Origin: Deltaproteobacteria bacterium UBA5205
GTDB lineage: Bacteria > Desulfobacterota > Syntrophorhabdia > Syntrophorhabdales > Syntrophorhabdaceae
Assembly: GCA_002412715.1 (NCBI GenBank)
Contig: DHVP01000037.1
Coordinates: 1 to 64,000, forward strand
Reading direction: 5' to 3'
DNA length: 64,000 nt
The position numbers and the translations under genes were made by a program. Of the stretch, positions 31,146-39,124 are shown piece after piece. Under the pieces are notes generated by a model. The model made no database searches, was not told where the DNA came from, and saw only the letters and a program-made list of their open reading frames with translations. How positions within the stretch are numbered: position 1 is the stretch's first letter; each line of letters opens with the position of its first letter.

Positions 31146-32525
31146 ATGTTAAAAGAGTCGTTGATCAGCGAATTTCAAAAGATTGTCGGTAAAGACAATG
31201 TCCTCACTGCACCTGAGGCGATGAAAGCGTATTCCTACGATGGGACGACAAGTTGGATCCATGAACCGGATGTCGTCATCTTTCCTACGACTACCGACGA
31301 AGTATCCCGGATAATGAAGCTCGCTAATGCCGAGAAGATACCCGTTACCCCCAGGGGCGGCGGTACAAATGTCAGCGGCGGTTCCGTTCCCTGGCATGGC
31401 GGTATCGTTCTTGCCATGACAAGGATGAACAAGATCCTCAAGATCGACAAGGAAAATCTCACCGCCACTGTTGAACCCGGCGTTGTCCTTCAGGACCTGA
31501 CGCTTCGGCTCATGAAAGACGGTCTCTTCTTTCCGCCTGATCCCCAGAGCTTTTTAGGTGCGACCATGGGCGGCATCATATCCGAGAATGCCGGCGGTCC
31601 CGCGTGTGTGAAGTATGGCGTTACAAAACAGTATATCCTCGGGATCGAAGTGGTTCTTCCCACCGGCGAGGTCGTCCACCTCGGCGGCAGGACGTTGAAG
31701 AACGTTGTCGGTTACGATCTCCTCCATATATTCATCAGTGCTGAAGGGACACTCGGTGTTATCACCAGTGCCGAGCTCAAACTGAACCCCCTGCCACTCG
31801 CAAAGAAAACACTTTGCGTTGTCTATGACGACGTGGCCGTTGCCGGTGAAAGTGTTTACCATGTTCTTGAAAACGGTGTTATTCCCGACAAGATCGAACT
31901 TATCGATAACTGGGTCATCAACAGGATCGAGGAGATGATGCCCATCGGCCTTCCGAAAGACGCCGATGCCTGTCTGCTTTTCGAGGTCGACGGTATCCCC
32001 GAGGCCGTTGAGAAAGAGGCCGAGAAGATCGCCGAGATCACCAAGAAATATGGCGCCAAAGAAGTTCGCGTGGCAAAGGACGCAGATGATGCCAACAAGT
32101 ACTGGATGGCCCGCCGCGCCGGTTTTGCCGCCGTTTTCGGCAAGGCGAAGACTGTATTCGCCGAAGATGTCACCGTACCCCGAGGAAATATCCCCAAACT
32201 CATAAACAGGTGTAAAGAGCTTGCCAAGAAATACAACCTCGAGATCGTTGTCCTCGGCCATGCCGGTGACGGCAACCTCCATCCCGCCATCTTGACGGAT
32301 ATCAACAATAAAGATCATTACGATCGCGCATTGAAAGCCATGGATGCGATCATCGAAGGCGCGGTTGAGTTCGGCGGCGTTCTCTCCGGCGAGCACGGAA
32401 TCGGTCTCGAAAAGCAGAAATTCATGAAGAAGGTCACAGAGCCGGCCGTGATAAACATGATGAAGAACATAAAGGCTCTCATTGACCCGAACAACATCAT
32501 GAACCCGGGTAAGATCTGGGAGTAG
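31146..32525 (+). CDS. glcD: FAD-binding 2-hydroxyacid oxidoreductase (GlcD/D-lactate dehydrogenase-like)
   Basis: Flavoprotein of the VAO/PCMH family, 459 residues. The FAD-binding domain is at about 35-220: PVTPRGGGTNVSGGSVPWHGG and MGGIISENAGGPACVKYG, then GRTLKNVVGYDL. The FAD-oxidase C-terminal domain ends with VLGHAGDGNLHP, SGEHGIGLEKQKFM and PNNIMNPGKIW. Relatives oxidise glycolate, D-lactate or D-2-hydroxyglutarate and pass electrons to an iron-sulfur partner. The GlcF-like gene follows after 20 bp, supporting a two-subunit enzyme. The real substrate is unknown; two CoA ligases downstream suggest an organic-acid pathway. Confidence 0.9.
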   Translation: MLKESLISEFQKIVGKDNVLTAPEAMKAYSYDGTTSWIHEPDVVIFPTTTDEVSRIMKLANAEKIPVTPRGGGTNVSGGSVPWHGGIVLAMTRMNKILKIDKENLTATVEPGVVLQDLTLRLMKDGLFFPPDPQSFLGATMGGIISENAGGPACVKYGVTKQYILGIEVVLPTGEVVHLGGRTLKNVVGYDLLHIFISAEGTLGVITSAELKLNPLPLAKKTLCVVYDDVAVAGESVYHVLENGVIPDKIELIDNWVINRIEEMMPIGLPKDADACLLFEVDGIPEAVEKEAEKIAEITKKYGAKEVRVAKDADDANKYWMARRAGFAAVFGKAKTVFAEDVTVPRGNIPKLINRCKELAKKYNLEIVVLGHAGDGNLHPAILTDINNKDHYDRALKAMDAIIEGAVEFGGVLSGEHGIGLEKQKFMKKVTEPAVINMMKNIKALIDPNNIMNPGKIWE

Positions 32526-32545
32526 TCCATAATAGGGGGTTGCGA

Positions 32546-33817
32546 GTGAAAGACCTGAAAGAACTTAAAAAAATAGAAGAATTCTCCAACCAGTGCATGA
32601 AGTGCGGCTTCTGCAGCTTCTTCTGCCCGGTTTATCAGGAAGAAAAAATGGAGACATCTGTGGCACGGGGCAAAAACTTCCTCGTGAAGCAGATACTGGC
32701 GGGAAACCAGGAATTTACCCCGGAGATGGCAGACATCATCGGGAAGTGCCTTCTCTGTAAACGCTGTGCGGCGAACTGTCCGGCAAAGACGCAGATAGAC
32801 CGCGTCGTCGTTGGGGCTCGTGCGCAGTTGGTCAAAGAGAAAGGGCTGGGAGCCATCAAGAATTTCGCTTTCCGCAAGGTCATGGCGAACAGAAAGGCCT
32901 TCGGGAAATATGCAAGGCTCATGCAGAAGTTCCAGTGGATGATGCCCACCACGGAAGGCAAGATCAAACACCTTCCCGATTTCGTGAAGGGTCTTGGCAA
33001 GAGGAATTTCCCCAGCCTTTCAAAGACATTCCTGAGAGACCAGGTAAAGCCGGTCTACAAACCTCAGAACGGCGAAAAACCCAAGATGCGGGTCGGTTTC
33101 TTCATGGGATGCGCCACAGATTTCGTCTACCCGGAACTGGGTCTCAAGCTGATCGATTTTCTGACCAGGCATGGAGTGGAAGTGGTTGTGCCCGAAGACC
33201 AGAATTGCTGCGGTGCCGCCATCTATTTCAGCGGTGACCTTGAGACGGGCCGGATGCTGGCCGATCTCAACATTAAGGCATTCAAGGATCTCAATGTGGA
33301 TTATATTGTCACGGCCTGCGGGACGTGCAGTTCCACGCTTAAGGATTACCAGAAATATCTCCCGGATACCGAGGAGCAGAAAGAACGCTACACGGAATTC
33401 GAGAAGAAGATCAAGGATAGTACGGAATTCGTCATAGATATCCTCAAGATTCCTCCGCAGGATTTCAAATTGAGAAAGGAATTCGAAGGGAAAACAGTAA
33501 CATGGCATGACCCCTGCCATCTTGTCAGGTACCAGAACATCAAAGATCAGCCAAGGGCGATCCTCAAGGCTCTGAAGGGTATTAAGTATGTGGAAATGCC
33601 TAATGCCGATATGTGTTGTGGGATGGGTGGTTCATTCAGCGTCTACCATTACGACCTGACCAAGAAAATTGCGGGCAAGAAAATGGATGGCATCAAAGCG
33701 ACTGGTGCGGATATCGTCGTCACCGCTTGCCCAGGCTGTATGATCAACCTTATTGATAACGTTTTGCTGAATAAAATGCCGCAGAAGGTGCATCATTTCC
33801 TGGAGCTGGTAGAGTAG
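32546..33817 (+). CDS. glcF: GlcF-like (Fe-S)-binding oxidoreductase subunit
   Basis: Iron-sulfur electron carrier of 423 residues. Two 4Fe-4S motifs are near the N-terminus: CMKCGFCSFFCP (about 15-26) and CLLCKRCAANCP (about 69-80). Two cysteine-rich CCG domains follow: FFMGCATDF ... NCCGAAIYF and TWHDPCHLVR ... DMCCGMGGSF, which in this family bind a non-cubane cluster or heterodisulfide-like site. I set the start at GTG 32546, 6 nt after AGGGGG, rather than at the TTG at 32540. It pairs with the GlcD-like flavoprotein; the electron acceptor is unknown. Confidence 0.9.
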   Translation: MKDLKELKKIEEFSNQCMKCGFCSFFCPVYQEEKMETSVARGKNFLVKQILAGNQEFTPEMADIIGKCLLCKRCAANCPAKTQIDRVVVGARAQLVKEKGLGAIKNFAFRKVMANRKAFGKYARLMQKFQWMMPTTEGKIKHLPDFVKGLGKRNFPSLSKTFLRDQVKPVYKPQNGEKPKMRVGFFMGCATDFVYPELGLKLIDFLTRHGVEVVVPEDQNCCGAAIYFSGDLETGRMLADLNIKAFKDLNVDYIVTACGTCSSTLKDYQKYLPDTEEQKERYTEFEKKIKDSTEFVIDILKIPPQDFKLRKEFEGKTVTWHDPCHLVRYQNIKDQPRAILKALKGIKYVEMPNADMCCGMGGSFSVYHYDLTKKIAGKKMDGIKATGADIVVTACPGCMINLIDNVLLNKMPQKVHHFLELVE

Positions 33818-33879
33818 CAGATCGATATCCCTAGGACAACCGTACATCTACATCTCAAACTCACAGGAGGAGTACACAC

Positions 33880-35487
33880 ATGAAGAACGGCCACTGGATG
33901 ACAGCGAAGGATGTTCTAAGGATTCAAGCATTTAAGTACCCCGACAAGATCGGCGCAAAAGATTTGTACAAGGCGTTTACCTTCAAGCAGTGGAATGAGA
34001 GAACCTGCCGGCTCGCGAATGCTCTTGCCGATCTCGGCCTCAAAAAAGGCGACCGTTTTGCGGTTCTCGCCTACAACTGCGTTGAGTGGATGGATTTCTA
34101 CGGCGCGGCAGCAAAGGGCGGCTTTCTGGCAGTTCCGCTCATGTTCAGGCTTGCTGCACCGGAGATGGAATACATCATCAATCACTGTGAAGCAAAAGTC
34201 CTTATCGTCCAGAGTGGGAAGGACCCCGCGGACGGCAAGGAATTTCCCTGGATCGATCAGGTCAACGAAATGAAGAAGCGCCTGAAGACCGTTGAACACT
34301 ACATCAACTTTGCCGTAGACAGCCCCAGCTATGACGGCTTTATCAATTACGAGCAGATGCTTGCAAAGGCGAGCCCTGAGGAACCCGCTGTGGAAGTTAC
34401 CCCCGACGATACATGGGTCATTATGTATACCGGCGGAACAACGGGTCTGCCCAAGGGCGTTATGAAGAGCCATGCAAATCTCTTCTCCCAGTACTTCATC
34501 ATGATTTACGACCACGAATTCAATTTCAACGACACCATTCTGCTGGTCATGCCCTGCTGCCACGTCAACTCACTCTTCTATTCATTCGTTGTGACCTGGG
34601 TCGGCGGTACCGTTATGGCGTACAACATGGTTTCTTTCAATCCCGAAAGCCTCATCAAGACCTTCTCGGATCACGGGGTCACCTTTACATCCCTGGTTCC
34701 GACGCACTACATCATGATGCTGGCACTCCCGGACGAAGTAAAGGCCAAATACAACCTGGGCGCGATCAAAAAACTGCTCTGTTCCTCAGCTCCCGCACGG
34801 CGCGACACGAAACAGGGTATCCTCGCAATGTTCCCCAACTCAAGACTTTTTGAGGCATACGGATCCACCGAAGCAGGCTGCGTGACCATCCTGAAACCGG
34901 AAGAACAGATGAAGAAACTTGGTTCCATAGGGCGCGAGGCAATTGGAACGGACATCATCCAGATCTACGACGAAGACGGCAAACTCATAACCGAGCCGAA
35001 CAAGATCGGCGAACTTTACTCCCGCAGCCCGATGATCTTCGAGAGCTACTGGAAAGACCCGGAAAAAACAAAGAACGCAATGAAGGGTGAGTATTTCAGC
35101 GCGGGCGACATGGGCTACCGTGATGAGGAAGGCTACTACTACCTGGTTGACAGAAAGGCCAACATGATCATCTCCGGCGGCGAGAATGTCTTCCCGTCAG
35201 AAGTCGAGAACTGCGTGGGCGGACACCCCGACGTCAAAGACGTGGCCGTCATCGGTATTCCTCATGAAAAATGGGGCGAACAGGTAACGGCAGTCGTCGT
35301 CCTCCATGAAGGCAAGAAGATGGAGCCGAAAGACGTGACCGAGTGGTGCAAGGGCAAGATCGCCGGTTTCAAGGTTCCCAAGAACATCTATATCATCCCC
35401 GATGAAGAGATGCCGAGATCGGGCGCAGGCAAGATCCTCCACAGGATCCTTCGCGACCGTTACGGAAAATGGGGAGACCAGCAGTAA
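33880..35487 (+). CDS. AMP-forming acyl-CoA synthetase (copy 1)
   Basis: Adenylate-forming acid:CoA ligase of 535 residues. Motifs in order: P-loop IMYTGGTTGLPKGVMKSH (about 185-202), aromatic/substrate region CCHVNSLFY, YGSTEAG (about 328), motif FSAGDMGYRDEEGYYYLVDR (about 407-426), hinge GGENVFPSEVEN, and catalytic lysine in PRSGAGKIL near the end. The substrate acid cannot be read from sequence; relatives act on medium/long-chain or aromatic acids. It lies 62 bp after the GlcF-like gene behind AGGAGGAGTACACAC and ends at a strong terminator. A near-identical copy follows. Confidence 0.93.
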   Translation: MKNGHWMTAKDVLRIQAFKYPDKIGAKDLYKAFTFKQWNERTCRLANALADLGLKKGDRFAVLAYNCVEWMDFYGAAAKGGFLAVPLMFRLAAPEMEYIINHCEAKVLIVQSGKDPADGKEFPWIDQVNEMKKRLKTVEHYINFAVDSPSYDGFINYEQMLAKASPEEPAVEVTPDDTWVIMYTGGTTGLPKGVMKSHANLFSQYFIMIYDHEFNFNDTILLVMPCCHVNSLFYSFVVTWVGGTVMAYNMVSFNPESLIKTFSDHGVTFTSLVPTHYIMMLALPDEVKAKYNLGAIKKLLCSSAPARRDTKQGILAMFPNSRLFEAYGSTEAGCVTILKPEEQMKKLGSIGREAIGTDIIQIYDEDGKLITEPNKIGELYSRSPMIFESYWKDPEKTKNAMKGEYFSAGDMGYRDEEGYYYLVDRKANMIISGGENVFPSEVENCVGGHPDVKDVAVIGIPHEKWGEQVTAVVVLHEGKKMEPKDVTEWCKGKIAGFKVPKNIYIIPDEEMPRSGAGKILHRILRDRYGKWGDQQ

Positions 35488-35505
35488 AATTATTCAACTG
35501 AACCA

Positions 35506-35534
35506 AAACGGGGACTTCGGTCCCCGTTTTTTTT
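35506..35534 (+). terminator. Strong intrinsic terminator after ligase copy 1
   Basis: ACGGGGAC, TTCG loop, GTCCCCGT, then eight T. Nearly the same terminator follows ligase copy 2. Confidence 0.95.
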
Positions 35535-35854
35535 GTTTTGTGGAGGGGGCGGGGATTGTGGGATATGAATTATTGGCTTTGCGCGATGCAGAAGGCATTT
35601 TAGTATTGAAAAAAAAAGTCCCGTAAGGTAAAAGTAAGATATAAGGTTTGGGTTAAGGGGTTACGTGAGAAGCTGTAAAGGAACACATTCATTACTGGTC
35701 GTCTCTCTGACGGCGCAATTCCATATTTATTTCCAGATATCATGTTTCCGCGGCGCTTCAGATATTGCCTGGTGTTGAGCACGACGCCCCGCTGATCCGC
35801 TCAGGGGGGCGACATAACGGGATTTTCATCAATCACATTAAGGAGGGTTTTGTT
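35535..35854 (+). other. 320-bp spacer between the two CoA ligase genes
   Basis: No gene found. It holds a candidate promoter, TTGAAA (35606-35611), 17-bp spacer, TAAAAG (35629-35634), and near its end a GC-rich hairpin (CGCCCC ... GGGGCG, about 35790-35815), then the ribosome site AAGGAGGG. Short frames here lack ribosome sites and have low-complexity sequence. The spacer indicates that copy 2 can be transcribed on its own. Confidence 0.45.
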
Positions 35855-37462
35855 ATGAAGAACGGTCATTGGTTGACGGCTAAGGATGTGCTGAGAGTGA
35901 ATGCTTTTAAGTGGCCTGACAAGGTGGGCATCAAGGATCTTTACAAGGCCTTTACATTCAAGCAGTGGAATGAAAGGGCCTGCAGGCTTGCAAATGCCCT
36001 CGCTGACCTGGGGATGAAGAAAGGCGACCGTTTCGCGGTCCTCGGATACAACTGTGTCGAGTGGATGGATTTCTACGCGGCTGCGGCTAAGGGAGGATTC
36101 CTGTGCGTGCCCCTCATGTTCAGGCTTGCGGCCCCGGAAATGGAATACATCATCAATCACTGCGAAGCGAAAGTCTTCATCGTTCAGAGCGGCGTCGACA
36201 AGGCGGACGGCAAGGAATTTCCCTGGATCGATCAGGTCAATGGAATGAAAAAGAACCTGAAGACCGTTGAACACTACATTAACTACGCCGTAGACAGCCC
36301 CAGTTATGACGGCTTTATCAACTACGAGCAGATGCTCGCCAAGGCCAGCCCTGCAGAGCCCGATGTTGTCGTCGATCCCGATGATATCTGGGTCATTATG
36401 TACACGGGTGGGACTACAGGCCTTCCCAAGGGCGTTATGAAGAGCCACGCCAACCTCTTCTCCCAGTATTACATTATGATTTACGATCACAGTTTCAACT
36501 TCGATGACTGCAACCTGCTCGTCATGCCTTGTTGCCACGTTAACTCTCTATTCTATTCATTCGTCGTGACCTGGGTAGGCGGCACCGTCATGGCCTACAA
36601 CATGGTCTCCTTCAACCCTGAAGGGCTCATCAAGACCTTTGCGGACTTCGGTGTTACCTTTACGTCTCTCGTGCCGACACACTATATCATGATGCTGGCC
36701 CTTCCCGACGAAGTAAGGGCGAAATATGACCTCAGCGCTATTAAGAAATTACTCATTTCCTCAGCACCCGCACGGCGCGACACGAAGCAGGGCATCCTCA
36801 AGATGTTCCCCAACTCCGAGCTTTACGAGGCATACGGTTCCACGGAGGCGGGTATTGTTACTGTTCTGAAACCGCACGAACAGATGACGAAGCTCGGTTC
36901 CTGCGGACGGGAGGTTATGGGCAGCGATGTCCTGAGGCTCTATGACGAGGACGGAAACCTTGTTGACAAGCCGAATGTAGTCGGAGAGCTTTATTCCAGG
37001 AGCCCGCAGATCTTCGAGCAGTACTGGAAGGATCCTGAAAAGACCAAGGCGGCTATGAAGGGCGAGTACTTCAGTGCCGGTGATATGGCGATGCGGGATG
37101 AGGAAGGCTACTACACCCTGGTCGACAGAAAGGCGAACATGATCATCTCCGGTGGTGAGAACATCTTCCCGTCGGAAGTCGAGAATTGCGTAGGTGGCCA
37201 TCCGGACATCAAGGACGTTGCGGTCATCGGTGTGCCTCATGAAAAATGGGGCGAACAGGTAACGGCGGTTATCGTCCTTCACGAAGGGAAGACCCTGGAA
37301 GCCAGCGATGTTTCAGCGTGGTGCAAGGGCAAGATTGCTGGATTCAAGGTCCCGAAGAACATCGTCTTCATTAAGGACGAAGAGATGCCCAGATCGGGCG
37401 CCGGCAAGATCCTCCACAGGATCCTCCGCGAGCGTTACGGTAAATGGGCCGACCATCAGTAA
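35855..37462 (+). CDS. AMP-forming acyl-CoA synthetase (copy 2)
   Basis: Paralogue of the preceding ligase with the same 535-residue length and, by eye, well over 80% identity along its whole length. Shared motifs: IMYTGGTTGLPKGVMKSH, YGSTEAG, FSAGDMAMRDEEGYYTLVDR, GGENIFPSEVEN and PRSGAGKIL. Differences cluster around substitutions such as SYDG-flanking AEPDVVVD and the YEAYGSTEAGIV segment; whether they change specificity is unknown. The start is the ATG at 35855 with AAGGAGGGTTTTGTT; the frame opens upstream at 35765 without a ribosome site. The shared terminator type supports a tandem duplication of the gene with its 3' flank. Confidence 0.93.
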   Translation: MKNGHWLTAKDVLRVNAFKWPDKVGIKDLYKAFTFKQWNERACRLANALADLGMKKGDRFAVLGYNCVEWMDFYAAAAKGGFLCVPLMFRLAAPEMEYIINHCEAKVFIVQSGVDKADGKEFPWIDQVNGMKKNLKTVEHYINYAVDSPSYDGFINYEQMLAKASPAEPDVVVDPDDIWVIMYTGGTTGLPKGVMKSHANLFSQYYIMIYDHSFNFDDCNLLVMPCCHVNSLFYSFVVTWVGGTVMAYNMVSFNPEGLIKTFADFGVTFTSLVPTHYIMMLALPDEVRAKYDLSAIKKLLISSAPARRDTKQGILKMFPNSELYEAYGSTEAGIVTVLKPHEQMTKLGSCGREVMGSDVLRLYDEDGNLVDKPNVVGELYSRSPQIFEQYWKDPEKTKAAMKGEYFSAGDMAMRDEEGYYTLVDRKANMIISGGENIFPSEVENCVGGHPDIKDVAVIGVPHEKWGEQVTAVIVLHEGKTLEASDVSAWCKGKIAGFKVPKNIVFIKDEEMPRSGAGKILHRILRERYGKWADHQ

Positions 37463-37478
37463 GATAACGAGACTGAAG

Positions 37479-37507
37479 AAACGGGGACTTCGGTCCCCGT
37501 TTTTTTT
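37479..37507 (+). terminator. Strong intrinsic terminator after ligase copy 2
   Basis: ACGGGGAC, TTCG loop, GTCCCCGT, then eight T, matching the hairpin after copy 1 base for base in the stem-loop. Confidence 0.95.
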
Positions 37508-37508
37508 A

Positions 37509-37602
37509 CGGGCCACGGGCCATGGGTGATAGGCAACAGGAAGAAAGGAGCAGCCTTTGCAGAGGTTTTTTCCATAACCCATAACCCATAAACCATAACC
37601 CG
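37509..37602. repeat. Palindromic heptamer-repeat element, copy 2
   Basis: The left arm (37509-37540) reads CGGG, then CCACGGG, CCATGGG, TGATAGG and CAACAGG. The right arm (37566-37602), read in reverse complement, is CGGG, then TTATGGT, TTATGGG, TTATGGG and TTATGGA, then AAAA. The organisation is the same as the element after adk: CGGG ends, inverted 7-bp units and a non-conserved centre. Confidence 0.78.
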
Positions 37603-37642
37603 CCTTCTTGTCCCTCCCGCTTATTTATGATATGCTTACCCG

Positions 37643-37933
37643 ATGATAGCCGATTATTCCTTGTATCTGCAGGTTGGCGATCATGTGTATCATAAGCGGT
37701 ACGCGCGATGGGGCATGGGGATCGTCGTTGAGGAACGCCGGTCCGAATTGCCCGGTGGGTTCTGCTATGTCCGTATCGACTTTCAGGATGGAAAGGTACG
37801 CGTTTTCGACAATAACTACAAGAGCGTGAATTGCTGTTATTACGCGGGGATTGAAAAGATAGAGGAGAGACATATCTCCTTGGAAGAGGCCCCGCGAACC
37901 AGGAAGAAATCGAAGAAGATGCTTCCTCCCTGA
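37643..37933 (+). CDS. DUF3553-like small protein
   Basis: A 96-residue protein. The core VGDHVYHKRYARWGMGIVVE ... GFCYVRIDFQDGKVRVFDNN has the compact SH3/CarD-like beta pattern of DUF3553 (GDxVxHxxxxxWGxGxVxE, then VxFxxGK). A basic tail ends the protein (RTRKKSKKMLPP). The family function is unknown to me; similarity to CarD-type RNA polymerase interaction folds is only structural. The start ATG at 37643 has no clear ribosome site. It lies 36 bp upstream of selD and may be co-transcribed with it. Confidence 0.7.
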   Translation: MIADYSLYLQVGDHVYHKRYARWGMGIVVEERRSELPGGFCYVRIDFQDGKVRVFDNNYKSVNCCYYAGIEKIEERHISLEEAPRTRKKSKKMLPP

Positions 37934-37969
37934 GAGAACGGACGTGTTGGAATAATGACCGGAGGACGG

Positions 37970-38995
37970 ATGGACACCGAACTGACAAAATTTGTCCGCG
38001 GCGGCGGGTGAGCGTCGAAGATAGGTCCGGGTGACCTGGCGAACATCCTTTGCGGGATAGACATCCCTGCGGATGAACATGTGATTGTCGGCATTGAAGG
38101 CTTTGAAGATGCAGGTGTCTACAAGGTGACGGACGAGATTGCCCTTGTTCAGACGGTGGACTTCTTTACTCCCGTTGTCGACGACCCTTACTGGTTCGGC
38201 CAGATAGCAGCCGCTAACGCTCTAAGCGACATATACGCAATGGGAGCCATACCGAAGACCGCCCTCAATCTCGTCTGCTTCTCGCCAAAGAGATTTGACA
38301 TAGCGATCCTGAAAGAGATCATCCGAGGCGGTGCGGACAAGATCCGTGAGGCAGGGGCGAGCCTTCTTGGAGGCCACAGCGTGGATGACGAAGAGATCAA
38401 GTACGGGCTCTCCGTTACGGGAATAGTCCATCCCGACAAGGTGCTGCTCAACGAGGGGGCCAGGCCTTCGGACATTCTTATCCTGACGAAGCCTCTCGGG
38501 ACGGGAATCATGAATACTGCCATCAAAGGCAAACTTCTCGATGACGATCGGGCGCTCGGCCTGGCGAGGGTCATGGCCACCCTCAACAAGACAGCGGCCG
38601 AGGCGATGCTTTCGGTGAATACGCACGCCTGTACCGATGTGACCGGTTTTGGCCTGGCGGGACACCTTAAGGAGATGATCCGGGAAACACTGGGCGTTGA
38701 ACTCTACACCGGGAAGCTTCCCTATTTTCAGGAAGCCGTCGAATTTGCCGCATCAGGTTTGGTCCCTGCCGGCCTTTACCGCAACAGGGATTTTTACAAA
38801 GAACACATAGTGACCTCGCGGTCCGACTTTTTCTTTGATATCATCTTCGATCCGCAGACATCGGGCGGTCTTCTGATAGCCCTCGACCCCGCCGACAGGA
38901 CAAAATTCGAAGAGACAGCCGTCCAGCTGGGCGTGGAGTACCACATCATCGGAACCTTCCTCGAAGAACCGAAGGGAAAAATACTACTGGCTTGA
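37970..38995 (+). CDS. selD: Selenide, water dikinase SelD; selenocysteine-containing (in-frame UGA)
   Basis: Makes selenophosphate from selenide and ATP, the selenium donor for selenocysteine and selenouridine. Reading from ATG 37970, with GGAGG 4 nt upstream, gives MDTELTKFVRGGG-U-ASKIGPGDL, where U is TGA at 38009-38011 (residue 14). The family normally has GGGCxxK here, so the UGA replaces the catalytic Cys exactly and the conserved Lys follows three residues later. Downstream the frame is intact to residue 341: the DxxTP-type VQTVDFFTPVVDDP, NALSDIYAMGA, GGHSVDDEEIKYG, TDVTGFGLAGHL and DPQTSGGLL. An annotation that treats the UGA as a stop would start wrongly at GTG 38081 and lose the catalytic loop. 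selA, selB and selC are not in the window. Confidence 0.95.
38009..38037 (+). promoter_or_regulatory. UGA selenocysteine codon with bacterial SECIS-like hairpin
   Basis: TGA at 38009-38011 is followed 11 nt later by a stem AGGTC (38023-38027) and GACCT (38033-38037) with loop CGGGT. An apical hairpin with G in the loop at this distance fits a bacterial SECIS, the SelB-binding element. Confidence 0.75.
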
Positions 38996-38996
38996 T

Positions 38997-39026
38997 CCCG
39001 GTTGGATATTCCAACCAGGATTTTTT
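38997..39026 (+). terminator. Intrinsic terminator after selD
   Basis: CCCGGTTGG / CCAACCAGG with a 5-nt loop and one mismatch, then ATTTTTTC, starting 2 bp after the selD stop. Confidence 0.85.
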
Positions 39027-39124
39027 CTTCTTTTTCTCTGTGATCTCTCCTTAATGCTCCCTGAGATCCGGAGAGGAGCGTAAGCCGCGAACGGGCGTGA
39101 GATGGTCTTCTAATCTTTCGATTT

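Noticed and set aside
35600..35782. 60-codon minus-strand frame between the CoA ligases
   Set aside because: No ribosome site, no family resemblance, and it overlaps the candidate promoter of ligase copy 2.
38009..38011. UGA in selD read as a nonsense mutation or frameshift
   Set aside because: The frame is intact on both sides, the UGA replaces exactly the catalytic Cys position of the family, and an SECIS-like hairpin follows.
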